This document shows positions 45,031-57,285 of a stretch of DNA of 64,000 nucleotides, piece by piece. The notes below the pieces were generated by a model. It was not told the DNA's origin and made no database searches. It saw nothing but the letters and a program-made list of their open reading frames with translations. The translations under genes and the position numbers were made by a program. The first letter of the stretch is position 1, and the number at the start of each line of letters is the position of its first letter. Source of the DNA: Hemibagrus wyckioides (taxonomy: Eukaryota; Chordata; Actinopteri; Siluriformes; Bagridae); assembly GCF_019097595.1 (NCBI RefSeq), contig NC_080717.1, positions 15,665,836 to 15,729,835 of the forward strand, written 5' to 3'.

Positions 45031-48000
45031 GGCTATTTTAGTTGAAAATGTAGTGTAACTAGAAAGGCACAGCTGCTGCAGCCATCCTTATCACAGTCGC
45101 AAAGCAAACATACTGTGAGTCAGCTGGCCATCTGAGTATATAATCATATAGAATAAAGGTATTGTAGCTCATATAATTTACCTGCTTAGTTAACAAGAAA
45201 ATGATTTCTTTCTTACTGAGATTTTCTCTTTTGACATATATCTGATGTTTTACAAAGCATTTTGTTCTTGTGCATGATTGGCCACACATAAACTGTGTAT
45301 GAATTCCTTTTCCAGATTTGGACAAGATCAAACAACTCCTTTGAGGAACATCTTCATTTCCATTCAGCTGGCAGATTAGAGGACCATATCAATATTGAGA
45401 TGGCCTCTTGAATTGCACTGCCACTACAGCACAGTTTTTCAAAGGAAGATCTCACAGATCACAGTGCAACACAGAGGACATTGGGCTTAAGGGGAGTGGG
45501 GATCATGTCAGTGACACAGTGTTTATTAGAACCTCGCTTTTGTCTAACGTCTTAGCTTCATTTTTCTTGCTCTCCCCACATCAGTTGGCAAAATCGTTCT
45601 TGCCATTTGTAAGAGTCCATACTTTCACAGATTAAAAAAGGCACAAATAAAAAGATATTTCTTCACATCTTCAGACAGGGGTGGGGTGAGTAGAAAGAGA
45701 AAAGAAAAAAGAAGTGCCAGAAGGGGGCACACTGCTCTCTCTGTGCTTGGAGCTTTGGTGATTGATGACTTTTCAGTGTGTCCTCTGCCTTTTTCTTCCC
45801 TCTTTCCGCTATTTCTTTGTGAAAAACATAAAAGCAAGAAAACACAGTGCCTCAAATTACTTTGTTTCTTTAAGCAAAATGTCTGATTATTACCAGCATA
45901 AGTTGATAAGAACAGTCTGTAATAGAAGTTAAATGTGAATTTGGAACGGTGTTTGGATGAGGGAAAAAATGTGTCCAATCGAGGTAGCAGGCAGAAAGAC
46001 CCCCTGAAAGTGGGAATAAAAAGTGTAAATTTACCCTCTCAATTGTACATCTCAATCCATAATCCTGCCCCAAAAGAGCCAGTGGAGAATTGCCTGCCAC
46101 TCCCATGTCGTTCCCCACCGGTGCTGGCTCAGCCTGAGTAGGTTTATAGTATTCACATTGGTGTCTTATTTGTCATATCAAAGGGATATGGTGCTGCAAC
46201 TTCGACCAGGTTTTCACAAGTTGCAAAAGGATGAAATGAAGGCAATCTGGGTTTGTTTGTTTTTTTGTAATGAAATCCAGTAGCAATAATAATGGATGCT
46301 GTCCCTCAAAATAAAATGAGAACATGTATGGAGAGCACATGGCAGCGCATGGTCAAGGTAAGTGCCTAAGTGTGTGATGTAACTGTTAAGTAAAAATGTT
46401 GTGTACTTGAGTCATTATGTCAGGCCTGACTATGCAGGCTGATAAAGCTGGGTCAAACTGGGCAGCTAAGCAAATATGTCTGTGTGTCTGTTTAGCCGGT
46501 GGGTGTGTATTGGTCTGTCTGTGAGAAACAGACACCTACATTTCCACCAAAGATGATAGGCTTTCCTTATCAGAAGAAGTTGCAAGACCATTTACAAGTA
46601 GTGTACCACACTTACAATGTACATCTAAGGAAGACTACAAATGATGCAAATCATTTACCAACAATTTTTTATCTAGAAATCCTTAAGGAAAAAAAGAGTG
46701 TTCAACCATATGAATTTGATATTCTCTTATCCTCAGGAAACTTCAGAGTTAGCTTACCCCCTCAAGAAAAATACATTTCAAATCTTCTGATTGGCTTTCA
46801 TATATTGTAGTTAAGAAGACGTTACATCTATGCAATTTGCCTGATCTAAAATTCATTTTTTAAAAACGCAAAACATTTTCAAAGAGATTTGAAAATAATT
46901 TATAAGTCTTTTGAAGTCTTTCAAAAAATAAAGTAAACTATCATTTCTTGGTAGTCAAACAGCAGAGGCTGATGAAAATTTTCTTTATAGCACTACTTCA
47001 TTGAAAGGCTACAAAACCGGCTTTAAACCTGGCACATCTAACCATAAATCAACTGTGCAATTTGATCAATTTTAGAATAATGTGCCGGTTTTATACTGAA
47101 TTTTGAACCAGTTTCTGTCAGGTTTGTATAATTTCTCTCAGTTGCACTTGGACATGTGAGGGAGCAGGTGTTTCTAAAGCTCATATTAAGCCCACGTTGT
47201 GTGCTTTTACATGGAAGTATGCCTGTACGTGTCTGCCTGTGTGTAAGACTGCGCAAAAAGGAAACAGGGGGGCGGACTATTGCTCAATGTAATGTCTAAA
47301 ACATTTGAAAGCGAGTGAGGAAAGCAGTGGCACAGACATCACTCATATGAGAGTGTATTCTATGATGCTCCTTTGAAATCCAACAAGAAAGCTGTATGGT
47401 CGCAGGTTGCATGTCCAGACTAAACATGTTTCATATGTGGACAATGTCAGGTTGGTGTTTTTGCTGGATTGGAATATATGCATATTAAGACAAATTGAAA
47501 TAATTACACTTGTTTGCATAGTGACCAAGGTTTATAACTGTGCCTGTGAAATGGAGTATAGTATAGAGTTGAAATCAGGGACATTGTGGGTAGAGTTAAT
47601 AGTCCAACTACCATGGTTTTATTTCCATTTATAATCACAGCTAAAAAAGTTATTTCACAGAGGCACAAACATGCCCACATTGTAGTATTACTGTAATGTT
47701 CAGGTAAAGGATTTAGATTTAGGATTTAGTGACATAAGCGTGCATCCTATTAGCAAGACAAATTTTAGAACTAGAAATCAGAAAGGCTCATCAGATAATA
47801 CTGCCAGTTCTTACTATAAAGTTCCTCTTATTTGTGTTTCTTGTTTTCAGAGACATGCACAAACCATATTTGCAGTGGGAGAGAAAAAAAACCATGAGAG
47901 CAATGTAAGTAGCTTTCACCTGTAATCACCACTCTCAAGATTACGGTTTTTCATTAATCTAAATCATTCACAAATTAATCCAAACAAATGTACAGATAAC

Positions 48001-50439
48001 ACAGCATTAACAACATCTGTAGCCTTTCATTAATGTGTCCTTATTTGCAAGATATGGACGTTTCACATAAAAGTCTCTTTGAGCCTTTGTTCTTGAAAGA
48101 TTTAATAGTATTCAGGGGAAGGTGAGAGCGGTATATCCTCCCTCATTACTCTTTTCTTTACTCCCAGCGAGTAAGGTTAACTTTGGGAAAATCGTGTGAC
48201 AGTCATGTGTAATTGGAAATGAAATGAGTAGGGAAGGTAACTTTCTCTCCAGCACTTTTCACAGCGCTCTCAGGTTTGGAGAACTTGACAAGACAGACAG
48301 AATCTCCAGCAGAGTTAGAGCTCACTTTTAGCACTTCACACATAACTACAAATGGTCTATTAACATGATATGGAATTTTGGAACTTGTATTCCCTCCTTA
48401 TCATAAGCCTGTTTCCATGGAAAGTTTTAGTAAAAAATGAAAGTAAACACTTCATAAAATGTATGAATTATTTTCTCAAGCTGGAAGTTTTACTGATAAA
48501 ACAACATATTTTAAATTAATGGTATGCTGCAAAAATAACAAGCAAAATAGTGAGTGTCTTTTATCTAACTTTCCGAATAGAGAAAAACAAGTGAACAGAG
48601 TTTGATTTCCCCAGGACTAGAAACCATGCAAAACAGATGGCAGACTTTCATTCACTCTTCTCTGCTTCTCTCCTCTCACTCACAGTGACCTCTGAATGTG
48701 GGAGCAGTTTAATCAGCCTTTCTCACTAACTTCATGTTTTTGTTTCATTTATGAATCAGCTTACATCAGGCTGAACTACTTTTCTTACAAAAAAACTAAA
48801 GAAGTCTAATTTAAAAACTAAAGAATGTGAAACATTTGTCAACGATCTCTCAAAATGAAATGATCCACAGAAACCTTTAAAAAGAATAAAAAATGAGAAA
48901 GAAAGTCATGTGCAACAAATGACAGAGAAATTATCAAAAAATATATATTAATTGCATAGCTCTTATCATAGCAAGTGTTCATAAGTTATTTGCTCGCTGT
49001 GATGAATGTGATAAAAAGGCTTTATTGTTGGGATTAAAATTTAACAAAAAAATGTGTTTCTTTCCAATAAAACTTATTAATGTTAGCAAGGTTTCACCAG
49101 AACAAATATTTTAATAATATGCTGTAACATTTATAACCAAAATTAAAATACAAAATAAGAAATAAAAAAAAATATAAAATGTAAAGAAAAGTCTTAGTAA
49201 TTCTTTTTTTTTCTTGTTCTTTTTAGTGCTGCACAGGATACATGTTGGCATGTTTGGGTCAAGTTTCTATAGATTATAGTAATTTATACATTTATAAAGT
49301 TTTTTACTGTGTATAAAATTGGCACTTAATTCTTTCTACCTCTGCGATACGCATAAATTAGGATAAAGAGTATATGCATAAACTTTAGCCTGTATATTGT
49401 AGTCTATTGCATAAGAACCAGAAATAATAATAATTGCATTTGTGCATTTATTTATATTTTTATAATGTGGTTGTAGATTTAAATATCGTTTGCCTTTTGT
49501 GATACTTTTTATACAAGACAAACACACAAAAATAGAAATAGAAAAAATAGAAAAATAGAAAATATATAAAAATATATATATATATATACATAAACTGAAA
49601 AAAACATACTGAAATATTAGTATATTCATATTTCAGTATTATCTGAGATATTTTTGGTGCAGATTCAAAATGAATGTAGAAATCTAAACGGTCATATAAT
49701 ACAGTACACAAAAATGCAAAAACTAAAAGACTAATTCATTTTAATTTATCAAGCCTAATTTAAAACAAATACAAAAAAGGCAACAAAAAATGCTGCAAAG
49801 CTGCTGCAAGCCATAGAAATTGCTCCCTTTTGCTGCAAATAAGGTGAGCAAATCTGGATTTGTTAAAACACACACGTAGTATATAATCATCTGTCTAATA
49901 CTCTTATAGTAAGACCTCAGTCCACTATGATAGTACCTGCTATTTCTCATGCCGTAATGTAAACCAGGAGTTAAATGAGGAATCACCTATTCAACCATTT
50001 TGACCTGTTTCCATATTTCCTCACATCAGATGCCATTATGCCTCACTTAGATTTGTCTCAAACATATTTTTTCATTTTTTGTTAATACTGAGGACTGTGT
50101 GCAATAGTGATATGTTAGGGTGTGAACAAGCTGAGCAGAGGACAAGTTAAATCTATGGAGAAGTGAGATCTGCTGACATTTAGGTCCGTTTGTGGATCCA
50201 CTGCAAGGGTTGTTGCAGTCTGAAAAAGCATGAGAATTAAAAAAAAAAAAAAAAGTGAACACCACCAGATTTATTAATTATGCATGTTGAGTAGCAGAGA
50301 TAAGGAAGCAAAGAGAGCAAAGGTAGAGATAATGTGTTATTTATGTTTAATCTGTGGTAAAGAAAATACATCCTTTTATGTATTTATTTAATTTCATTTT
50401 TACTTTTCTCATCCATCACTCACATTTGTTCAGATTCTC
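45031..50439. other. No gene seen
   Basis: AT-rich sequence with occasional balanced sections (45640-46130, 47200-47400, 48590-48730). Open frames are at most 117 codons (45978-45625, minus) with no domain. An (AT)n tract is at 49566-49589. No mobile element is recognisable in this stretch. Confidence 0.4.
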
Positions 50440-50730
50440 TGACTGAAGCCTTTGACCTGGCCTTTACAAAAAGCAGGTCATCATTATATAACCAGGAAGT
50501 GGCCTGCCAACATCCTGCAGCTTGTTTACGGTGACATCTTGTTGCCAGGGCGATGGGGTCCTGCCAGACAGCGTCTTCATTAGCAATCACGCATGGCTGA
50601 ATCTGATACTCTGCTCAGTCAACCAGGGTTACAATTTCAACCTGATCTCACACAAAACTTGTCGGAACTGCAATGAGTACAGGACACTTTACCGGAGTTC
50701 AAATTCATGGAATTTATTCAAGATATGACT
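50440..50730. promoter_or_regulatory. Candidate enhancer with everted nuclear-receptor half-sites
   Basis: The section is balanced and non-repetitive. TGACCT at 50453-50458 and AGGTCA at 50475-50480 form an everted pair of nuclear-receptor half-sites 16 bases apart, followed by TTATATAACC and GTTGCCAGGGCGATGG. No coding signal is convincing (68-codon frame, no domain). A regulatory function is inferred. Confidence 0.3.
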
Positions 50731-51409
50731 CAAAACCAAATTCAAAATCATGACTTCAATAACAAAATGCCTGGTAAGTCCTTTGTATCATAGGCCAAAA
50801 TTATGGAATCAAACAAGTGATTTTTAATGTTTTAATTTGTCTTTGAGATCCAGAAACAACAGGTTTAATGGCATTTTTGTTTTTGTTTTTGTTAATGCTG
50901 TTAGGTTTTTTTTTAATCATTAGCTTTTGATTAACTTTTTATTCAAGTCTTGAAAGTCATACAAAAGTAATAGTCAGGGAGATATAATAATGAAAAAAAA
51001 ACCTTGGTATTCTTTTTGTTCTGTGTAAAGGCACATATTAGTGTATGTTTATTTAAAGTTAATTTAACTTTTGGCCTGTATGTTACAATAAAAATATTTT
51101 CCATCCCACAGATAAATGACCATTAACTGAGGTCCATTACCCAATAAGGAATGCTCTTGCAACTGTTGCCTAGAGGTTTTGTGTTTTTCTAAATTGTTAA
51201 AATATGTACAAAAATACCACTGTGAAATTGGTCTGCAAATTCCTGGCAAAATCTCCCAGTCGGCCTAAGAAGTGAACATCATGGGCTACAAGCCACTTGC
51301 ACTGAAAAATCTGAGCAAATTACAACATGTTCAACTCTATGTTCAGTGTCATGAAGTGAACTGACCACAGCTTATTCCTGGTAAATAACAATATACAGAA
51401 TTATCAAAA

Positions 51410-51700
51410 TTTAAAACGTGCTGAGACCAGCCGTTCTGATGGCTTTTTAATCTGAAGACTGAATTCTGAAAACACCCACGTTTCCTCCAGGGAGAGCAGC
51501 AGGAGGCGCTGTGAAGCTGTTAGCCTTCTAATAATGAAGCAGCAGCTAAAACAAACATGGATGATGGGGGAAGGGTCAATACGGTGGCTTGTGCACATTA
51601 ATGCAAGATTAACATCGAATGAGCAATGGAAGTCCATGGCAATGATATCAAATACATGGCCCCTACCTGGGAGGACTAGCAGAGAAGAGGGGTTTGGCTT
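51410..51700. other. Candidate noncoding island with CTCF-like motif
   Basis: Balanced, non-repetitive sequence. AGCAGGAGGCGCTG at 51498-51511 differs from the CTCF form GCAGGGGGCGCT by one base. Confidence 0.33.
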
Positions 51701-52729
51701 CGGTCTACAGTAATATGCATGACATAATTATACTAAATATCAAGGGAAGCCATTGTGCCATATGACATGAAGTGCCATGAAAAGTGCTACATAAGGGTGT
51801 TTCAGTGGAGCTGTGAAAGCACATCCACCACTAAACGCTTGTTTTTGGCTATCATTGTTCTGTAAGTGTATAAGTGGTAGGCTGAATCATATTTCACTGT
51901 GGAAACATTCTGTCAGATTTGTTATAATATTTCATCACATTTACAAAGTAAACGCTTGTCTCTTGTCTCGAACAGAAAATGCACAAGCTGTGATGGTACT
52001 TGCCATAGTGTGGCTTTCTATTCTAGTTCAAATTCCAAATTCATTTGTTATTCTAACGTCTATTGGAAATTCTTAATATTTCTTGCCTGGGGATTTGATG
52101 CAAGAGAGCTTTGAGATTTTAAAAACAAATTTAAAAAATCTTTATGACACTTTTGCTAAGCAACAGGAAGTGCTGCAATCCCATGTGCTGTGTCCTAAAT
52201 TAAAGTGCTTCAAGGCTTCATGTGCTTAATATTGCTCTGCCCTTGGATTTTTACAGATTTTTTTTTTTCAAATACATAACAACCTCAAAAACATCATGTA
52301 TCAACTGATATGATGTAAAATTATACCACACTTTCTACTGTAGAGGATAAACAAATACATCAGTAACATGCTGTAATCATGAGGGAAGATTAAATTAATT
52401 GTTTAATCTCTATTTAGACAGAAATAGTGCAGTGCCTTATCATGTCTCTTAAATTATTATTAATTAGCATGCAGGTCTTACTTTCTGCTCGTACATTTAA
52501 GCTCATACTATCAGTATGCCTGATATACAAAGGTCAGTGTGCAAGTCATTAATATCTTGCTCACAACATTAGCTTTCTTTTTTTATTTAGTTAATCTCCT
52601 GATGCTTTAATTAGACATCACTAGACTGTATAAGAACAAGATATTCACAGAATATAAGAATTCGGTGTCTCAGTGTCAATTGTCACAATTGTTTGTGCAT
52701 CGAGCATTGTGTGAAAATCCAGGCAGGTC

Positions 52730-53120
52730 TACCCTGCTGAGGCAATGGGATACATTACAACAAACGGAATGGCTGTTGGACTTGCTTAACTAAAAATTAA
52801 TAAAAAAGAAACACGAGCCAAAATCGCCAAAGCAGCCTCCGCAATGCACTGATCTCCTCTATAAAGACATCTGCTGATGACACACTTTGGAAAGGCCTGT
52901 TCATGCGGAGGCTGGCGAACAAATCGCTCTAACGAGATTGGGCTACATGACGGCCTGCTGTAAGAGACCGACGCGGGGTCCCACACAACCTGCCACTGAG
53001 CGGGACGCCACAAAGCTGCCTGGGCCTGTCACAAACATGTCTGCAACCCTTTTTGAAACTACACAGCCCACACAGTCAGGGTGGCAGAATACCATTAAGG
53101 CCTGAAATCCAGTCTACATG
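52730..53120. other. Candidate conserved noncoding island
   Basis: GC-richer, non-repetitive sequence with several CpG dinucleotides (ACCGACGCGGGG, GAGCGGGACGCC), unusual for this AT-rich window. Overlapping frames of 72-75 codons on both strands have no recognisable domain. Confidence 0.35.
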
Positions 53121-53339
53121 CTATTCTGTCTCTGGCAACCACCAGCTCAGCAAGCTCTTCCAATGTGGCATGAACTGTATTTGCTGTTTTGTTCTTGTTC
53201 CGATTATTTAAAAAAAAAATACAGTGTATAATTTATATTCTCTAATAACACTTGGTGGGCTGTGGAGTAATATGGTAAGTAAAATGCTGACATGACTATC
53301 TCTGGCACATGTTGCTGTTTGAGCATCAGCATGTGTAAT

Positions 53340-53500
53340 TACAGGGTTTGCTTCAGGTGGCATATATAACCCCCCGCTACAAGATTCCCAGTGGGGTAGC
53401 ATGGGGCGTACCAGGTTACCAGGGAGAGTGGCAGACCCTTGGCCAGGACTTAAACAATCCATTGTATATAAGGCAAAGGGCCAAGATCTACACAATAATC
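53340..53500. other. Candidate regulatory section
   Basis: It contains CCCCCGCTACAAG, GGGGTAGCATGGGG and ATTGTATATAAGGC (TATA/MEF2-like). No gene is visible. Regulatory role is inference from composition. Confidence 0.25.
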
Positions 53501-54640
53501 AGTTGCACTTCAGCACCGTACATCTATTCTGCTGCATGTACGTCTTAGTGTCATTGATTTTACATGTATTTATGCCCTCAATCTCAGACATGATATACTG
53601 TGATCCAAGCCCAGTATATCATGCCTCAGTTTGATACAAGCACTTGACAAGCTGGGTTATTATGGGTGAAGGGCCTTGTTCAGGAGCTCAGCAGTGGTTT
53701 GCTAGCAATTACAGACTTTAAACTCAGTGAGCTTTATTTATTTCAGAGTTTCTGTTTATCATTCAATCATTTTAAATATCCACTGGTTTCAGTACAGTAT
53801 AATAATATAAATATATATTTCATGTTAATATACATTTCAACTTAATCTCTAACTTGTAATAAACCTAAAAATTGTTTAAGAGGTTGGTTTCAGATATAAC
53901 TGATATAACTGCCATTTAATACAGTAATGCAACAAACCATGTGACCTTTTTTTAATTACATTACTGAATATACTTAATACAAATTTGCAATCCACCAACA
54001 TCACACACGTGTAAATCATGAGCCTCTATCACGGCCAATTGAATTCAAAGGCATTAAAATGTGGGGAAACAAAATCTGGGGAAAAGCACTCAGAATCTTT
54101 TGCCAACAGCGAAGCTGCTGAAATCGGGAGAGCTGCAAAGAATGTCAGTATTCACATCACTGCATGAATTCTGTTTTACTACACATTTGATTTGAATGAC
54201 TTCACAGCAGTATAATTCTAAGGTGTTGGATAACTGCATAACTGCTTCGACTCCATGTATTTCCCTTGACAGAAAGAGTCAGGATTAAATGATAGATAGA
54301 CAGATGAAAAGACATCATGATAACCGAGAGTTCCAAAGCTGAATGTCTCACAATACACAAGAGTACAAGAATATGCCTTTGCATTACTAAACATTTGGAA
54401 TATTTTTTTGTCACATTTAAAAGATCTCTGTGTAGCTAATTGTTAAATTATTACATTAACAATTGTACCTCATCAACATGTGTTTAGTTGTAGCAGATGC
54501 TGTTGTTCGCTTTGCTTATTTTAAGAAATGTGAGAATAAAAGCTGTGCAAATATTTTCTGTTTTGTCACAATAGTTGAGTATGCATGTTGCCTTCAGACA
54601 GTGTTTAATAAATGTACTCCATGTGTGATCTTCTTACGTT
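53501..54640. other. No gene seen
   Basis: AT-rich sequence. A short inverted repeat around GATATACTGTGATCCAAGCCCAGTATATC is present at about 53591-53620 (arms GATATACTG and CAGTATATC, perfect 9 bp). Nothing else is supported. Confidence 0.45.
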
Positions 54641-54693
54641 TGCCCTCTCCTTCTGACCTCTCACCCCTCCTTCTCTGTCTCATTGCTCTCTAG

Positions 54694-54763
54694 GTCAGAG
54701 TCTGTGTGCAAATACAGATGCATACACACCGCCGCAGCCCAGAGAGCACACACCCAGGCACAG
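54694..54763 (+). other. Exon-like 70-base segment with good splice sites
   Basis: A long pyrimidine tract (CTTCTCTGTCTCATTGCTCTC) ends in TAG at 54693, and the segment ends ACAG followed by GTGAGC at 54764, a strong donor. The 70 bases are free of stops in all three forward frames. No protein family is recognised, so if it is an exon it may belong to a noncoding RNA, an untranslated leader or an unknown gene on the plus strand. Confidence 0.3.
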
Positions 54764-55290
54764 GTGAGCCTGGCCCTGTGTGCTCCCCACCAGGCTTCTA
54801 TCTTACTATAGTTCAAGCATGGTGCAAGGGTCAGGCATAGTGCCCAGCATGCGCCTGCTCTTGGTCACATCAGGTCCAAACACCCCTGAGATGGGTTTGC
54901 AGACTGCCATGCTTGGAGACGTTTGATCTTGCTCTGAGAGAGGCTCCATTGCTGTGCCTTTAATTAACTCCAGCAGCTGCCACTTCCTGGTTCGAGGACC
55001 CCGACACATTGCTCACAGGCAGTAATCTTTTGCAGGTGACTGTCAGCTGCACATCAAAAGTCAGGATGGGCTAGCCTTAGTTCTCAGGTAATTCAGTTCA
55101 TAATAGAGATGGCTGTCACTTCTGCAGGCTCTTTTTGGCTGTACATGGCAGATGCACTGAAGCTGAGCTAACACAGGCCAGTTGCAGTGTGGCTACCAGA
55201 CACTGCTGTGATTCACAGTTCCATCTCTACGACCAGAGTGTTCCCAGCTTTCAACCAAGAGGGTGTCAAATTATGCAAAAGTATGTCTCC
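54764..55290. other. Candidate conserved noncoding island
   Basis: Balanced, non-repetitive sequence right downstream of the exon-like segment, with TTTAATTAACTCCAGCAGCTG (homeodomain plus E-box words). The minus-strand frame 55009-54806 (67 codons, starting MCRGPRTRKW) is protein-like in composition but unrecognised. Confidence 0.33.
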
Positions 55291-55569
55291 CATCTCCTGT
55301 CATAAGCTGATGATGTTGGCTCATGTTTTCTAATGCTTCTGCAAAAAAAAAAAAAAACGGTCTGAGTTTGAGCAAAGTAGATGAAAATATTTTTGCGGCC
55401 AGTAAAGATATTTTCCTTCTATATTAAATCTGGCCATTATGACAAATATACAGACTGATGGAAAATTACTTTCTCATTCAACTTTATCAGTGTTACACAG
55501 TAGATCACTTGGTAAAAGTCTGTCATACATGCAAAAAAAGGATACTTCATGGTCTACATAGGCATACTA

Positions 55570-55900
55570 ATACTCTAGACTCATTAAATTAATGGGAGCC
55601 AGATTCACTTTAGCGAACATGCACCAATGGCCTTTGAGTTTGCCTGGGCTAAAATGTGTGCAGTACTTTAAAAGCCCTGCCTGGCATATTAAGCACATTT
55701 TAATACAACTCTTTTGAGGTTCCTGGTAGGATGCACATAAATTCTTTGCCTTTAAGTCCCCACACCTCCAAGTGATCTCATCAGATAGCCGATGCCGCAT
55801 TAGACCAGGCCTGAACAGTGCAGGCGCTGGTGGGAAGGGGAGGGAAATGTAAGGCAAATTAAACCAGCAGTCAGAACAGGCCATTCTTTCCTTAAAGACA
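55570..55900. other. Candidate conserved noncoding island
   Basis: A minus-strand frame of 105 codons (55884-55567) covers this balanced section but shows no domain. It is non-repetitive and could be an enhancer. Confidence 0.33.
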
Positions 55901-57118
55901 TGAATCCTTGAGATGTGGATGGTTGGCAGTGCTTTGATGTGGAAAAGATGCCCAGTTTAAGGTTCAGAAATAGAAGATCTTGCGAGAGATTTAGTGGGAT
56001 TCCCTTCAGTGATCAGCGGGTGAGGCGGCCTTTTCACAGGTCAATCCTGCATACCAAAAAGGCTTCATTACACCGGTTACGCATACCTGATAAATAAAAT
56101 GCAAATCAGTGATGTTTCCATGGAGCTCAGCAATTAAAAAAGATCCATAAAGGTTTTAAAGTGTGTAACAATAGTCCTTTTATTGAACATTAATAAAACA
56201 TCTATGTGCACTGATAGAAATTGCAAAGTATTTTACAGATGTTGAAAATGTTATAAGAGTAATCATCGATCTAAATACTAAAATAGGATTAAAATGCTAT
56301 ACCCAGCTTAGGGTGCATTACAGATTAAAAATCGATTAAAAAGATTTATTATTGGTTTGTTGGTATACTGGATGTCCCTCTGTATTATCTCCTTAACATT
56401 TTTAGGAGTGTGTGATGACTGAAAAGTTATGCTTGTGGCTTAAAGTCAATGGTGTAGCTGCTTACCTCAGGTAACAGACAGATTGGTAGATTTTTTCTGA
56501 CATTGTCACAAGACAAAAGGATAAAAATAACTGATTCATTATTTCAGAAAGAAATGCCCAAAATCGACTGGTAATGTTAGTTTTTATCTGCAAGCAAGGG
56601 GCAAGAGGCAAGATGGAATACTGTGAATGATTGCCGATAATGTTAGATGGCAGAAGCCAGTCTTAGGGCCCTGATACACCAAGTCAGTGTTGAAGAACTA
56701 CTGATCGCCTTCTATCACCTGATGTCTCCTGCCTTGCACATTGCAAAGGCCACTGCTGATAGCTGCCATGCATAATCAATCTGTGCCTATGTGAAAGGAA
56801 ATAAGTCCGTACCAGGTGATGGCAGTAGTCAGTGTTTGCAATCATTATCCAGGTATCAAAGAAAGAAAATCAGTGTGCTATAAGGCATACATCTGCATTA
56901 AGCAGTATGGCCATTATATACAATCTGCCTGTCGTGTCATTCCATTTTGACATGCTTATTTAGTGCAAGTGCATGCCATACGAGAGATAGCTAAATAAAA
57001 ATATGCCCATGTCGGACAGGTTCACTGTGTGTTTGCACTCACTTGAAAGAATTGTTCATTTCTTTTGCATACATTTTCTTGGCATAATGACAAGAGAACT
57101 TTAGCCACAAACTAATAA
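55901..57118. other. No gene seen; possible repeat at 56660-56760
   Basis: TTAGGGCCCTGATACACCAAG at about 56663 resembles the start of a dispersed fish repeat, but the match is short. The rest is AT-rich without features. Confidence 0.35.
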
Positions 57119-57285
57119 ATTCCCAGCCCTGGTCCTGAAGTACCCTATGTCCTACATATTTTTTTGTATTCACTTTGCCATAAGAAACGTACTGAATTAA
57201 CTTCACAGCAGATTATGAGTAGATTGTGTTAGGGTGGGACAACACTAAAATGGGACAGGAGGAAATCCAAGACTAGGTCTGTGAT
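57119..57285. repeat. MITE-like fish repeat, diverged
   Basis: TTCCCAGCCCTGGTCCTG...CCCTATGTCCTACATATTTT at the left and a related inverted right part (AAAATGGGACAGGAGG...AAGACTAGGTCTGTG) resemble a palindromic fish repeat of the form CCCAGTCCTGGTCCTGGAGG...CCAGGACTGGGG. The arms are too diverged to pair fully. Confidence 0.5.

Noticed and set aside
54806..55009. 67-codon minus-strand frame with protein-like composition
   Set aside because: No family recognised, no matching splice borders on the minus strand, and length within chance range; kept only as part of a noncoding island.
56660..56760. Possible dispersed repeat starting TTAGGGCCCTGATACACC
   Set aside because: Only the first 20 or so bases resemble a repeat I know; too short to support.
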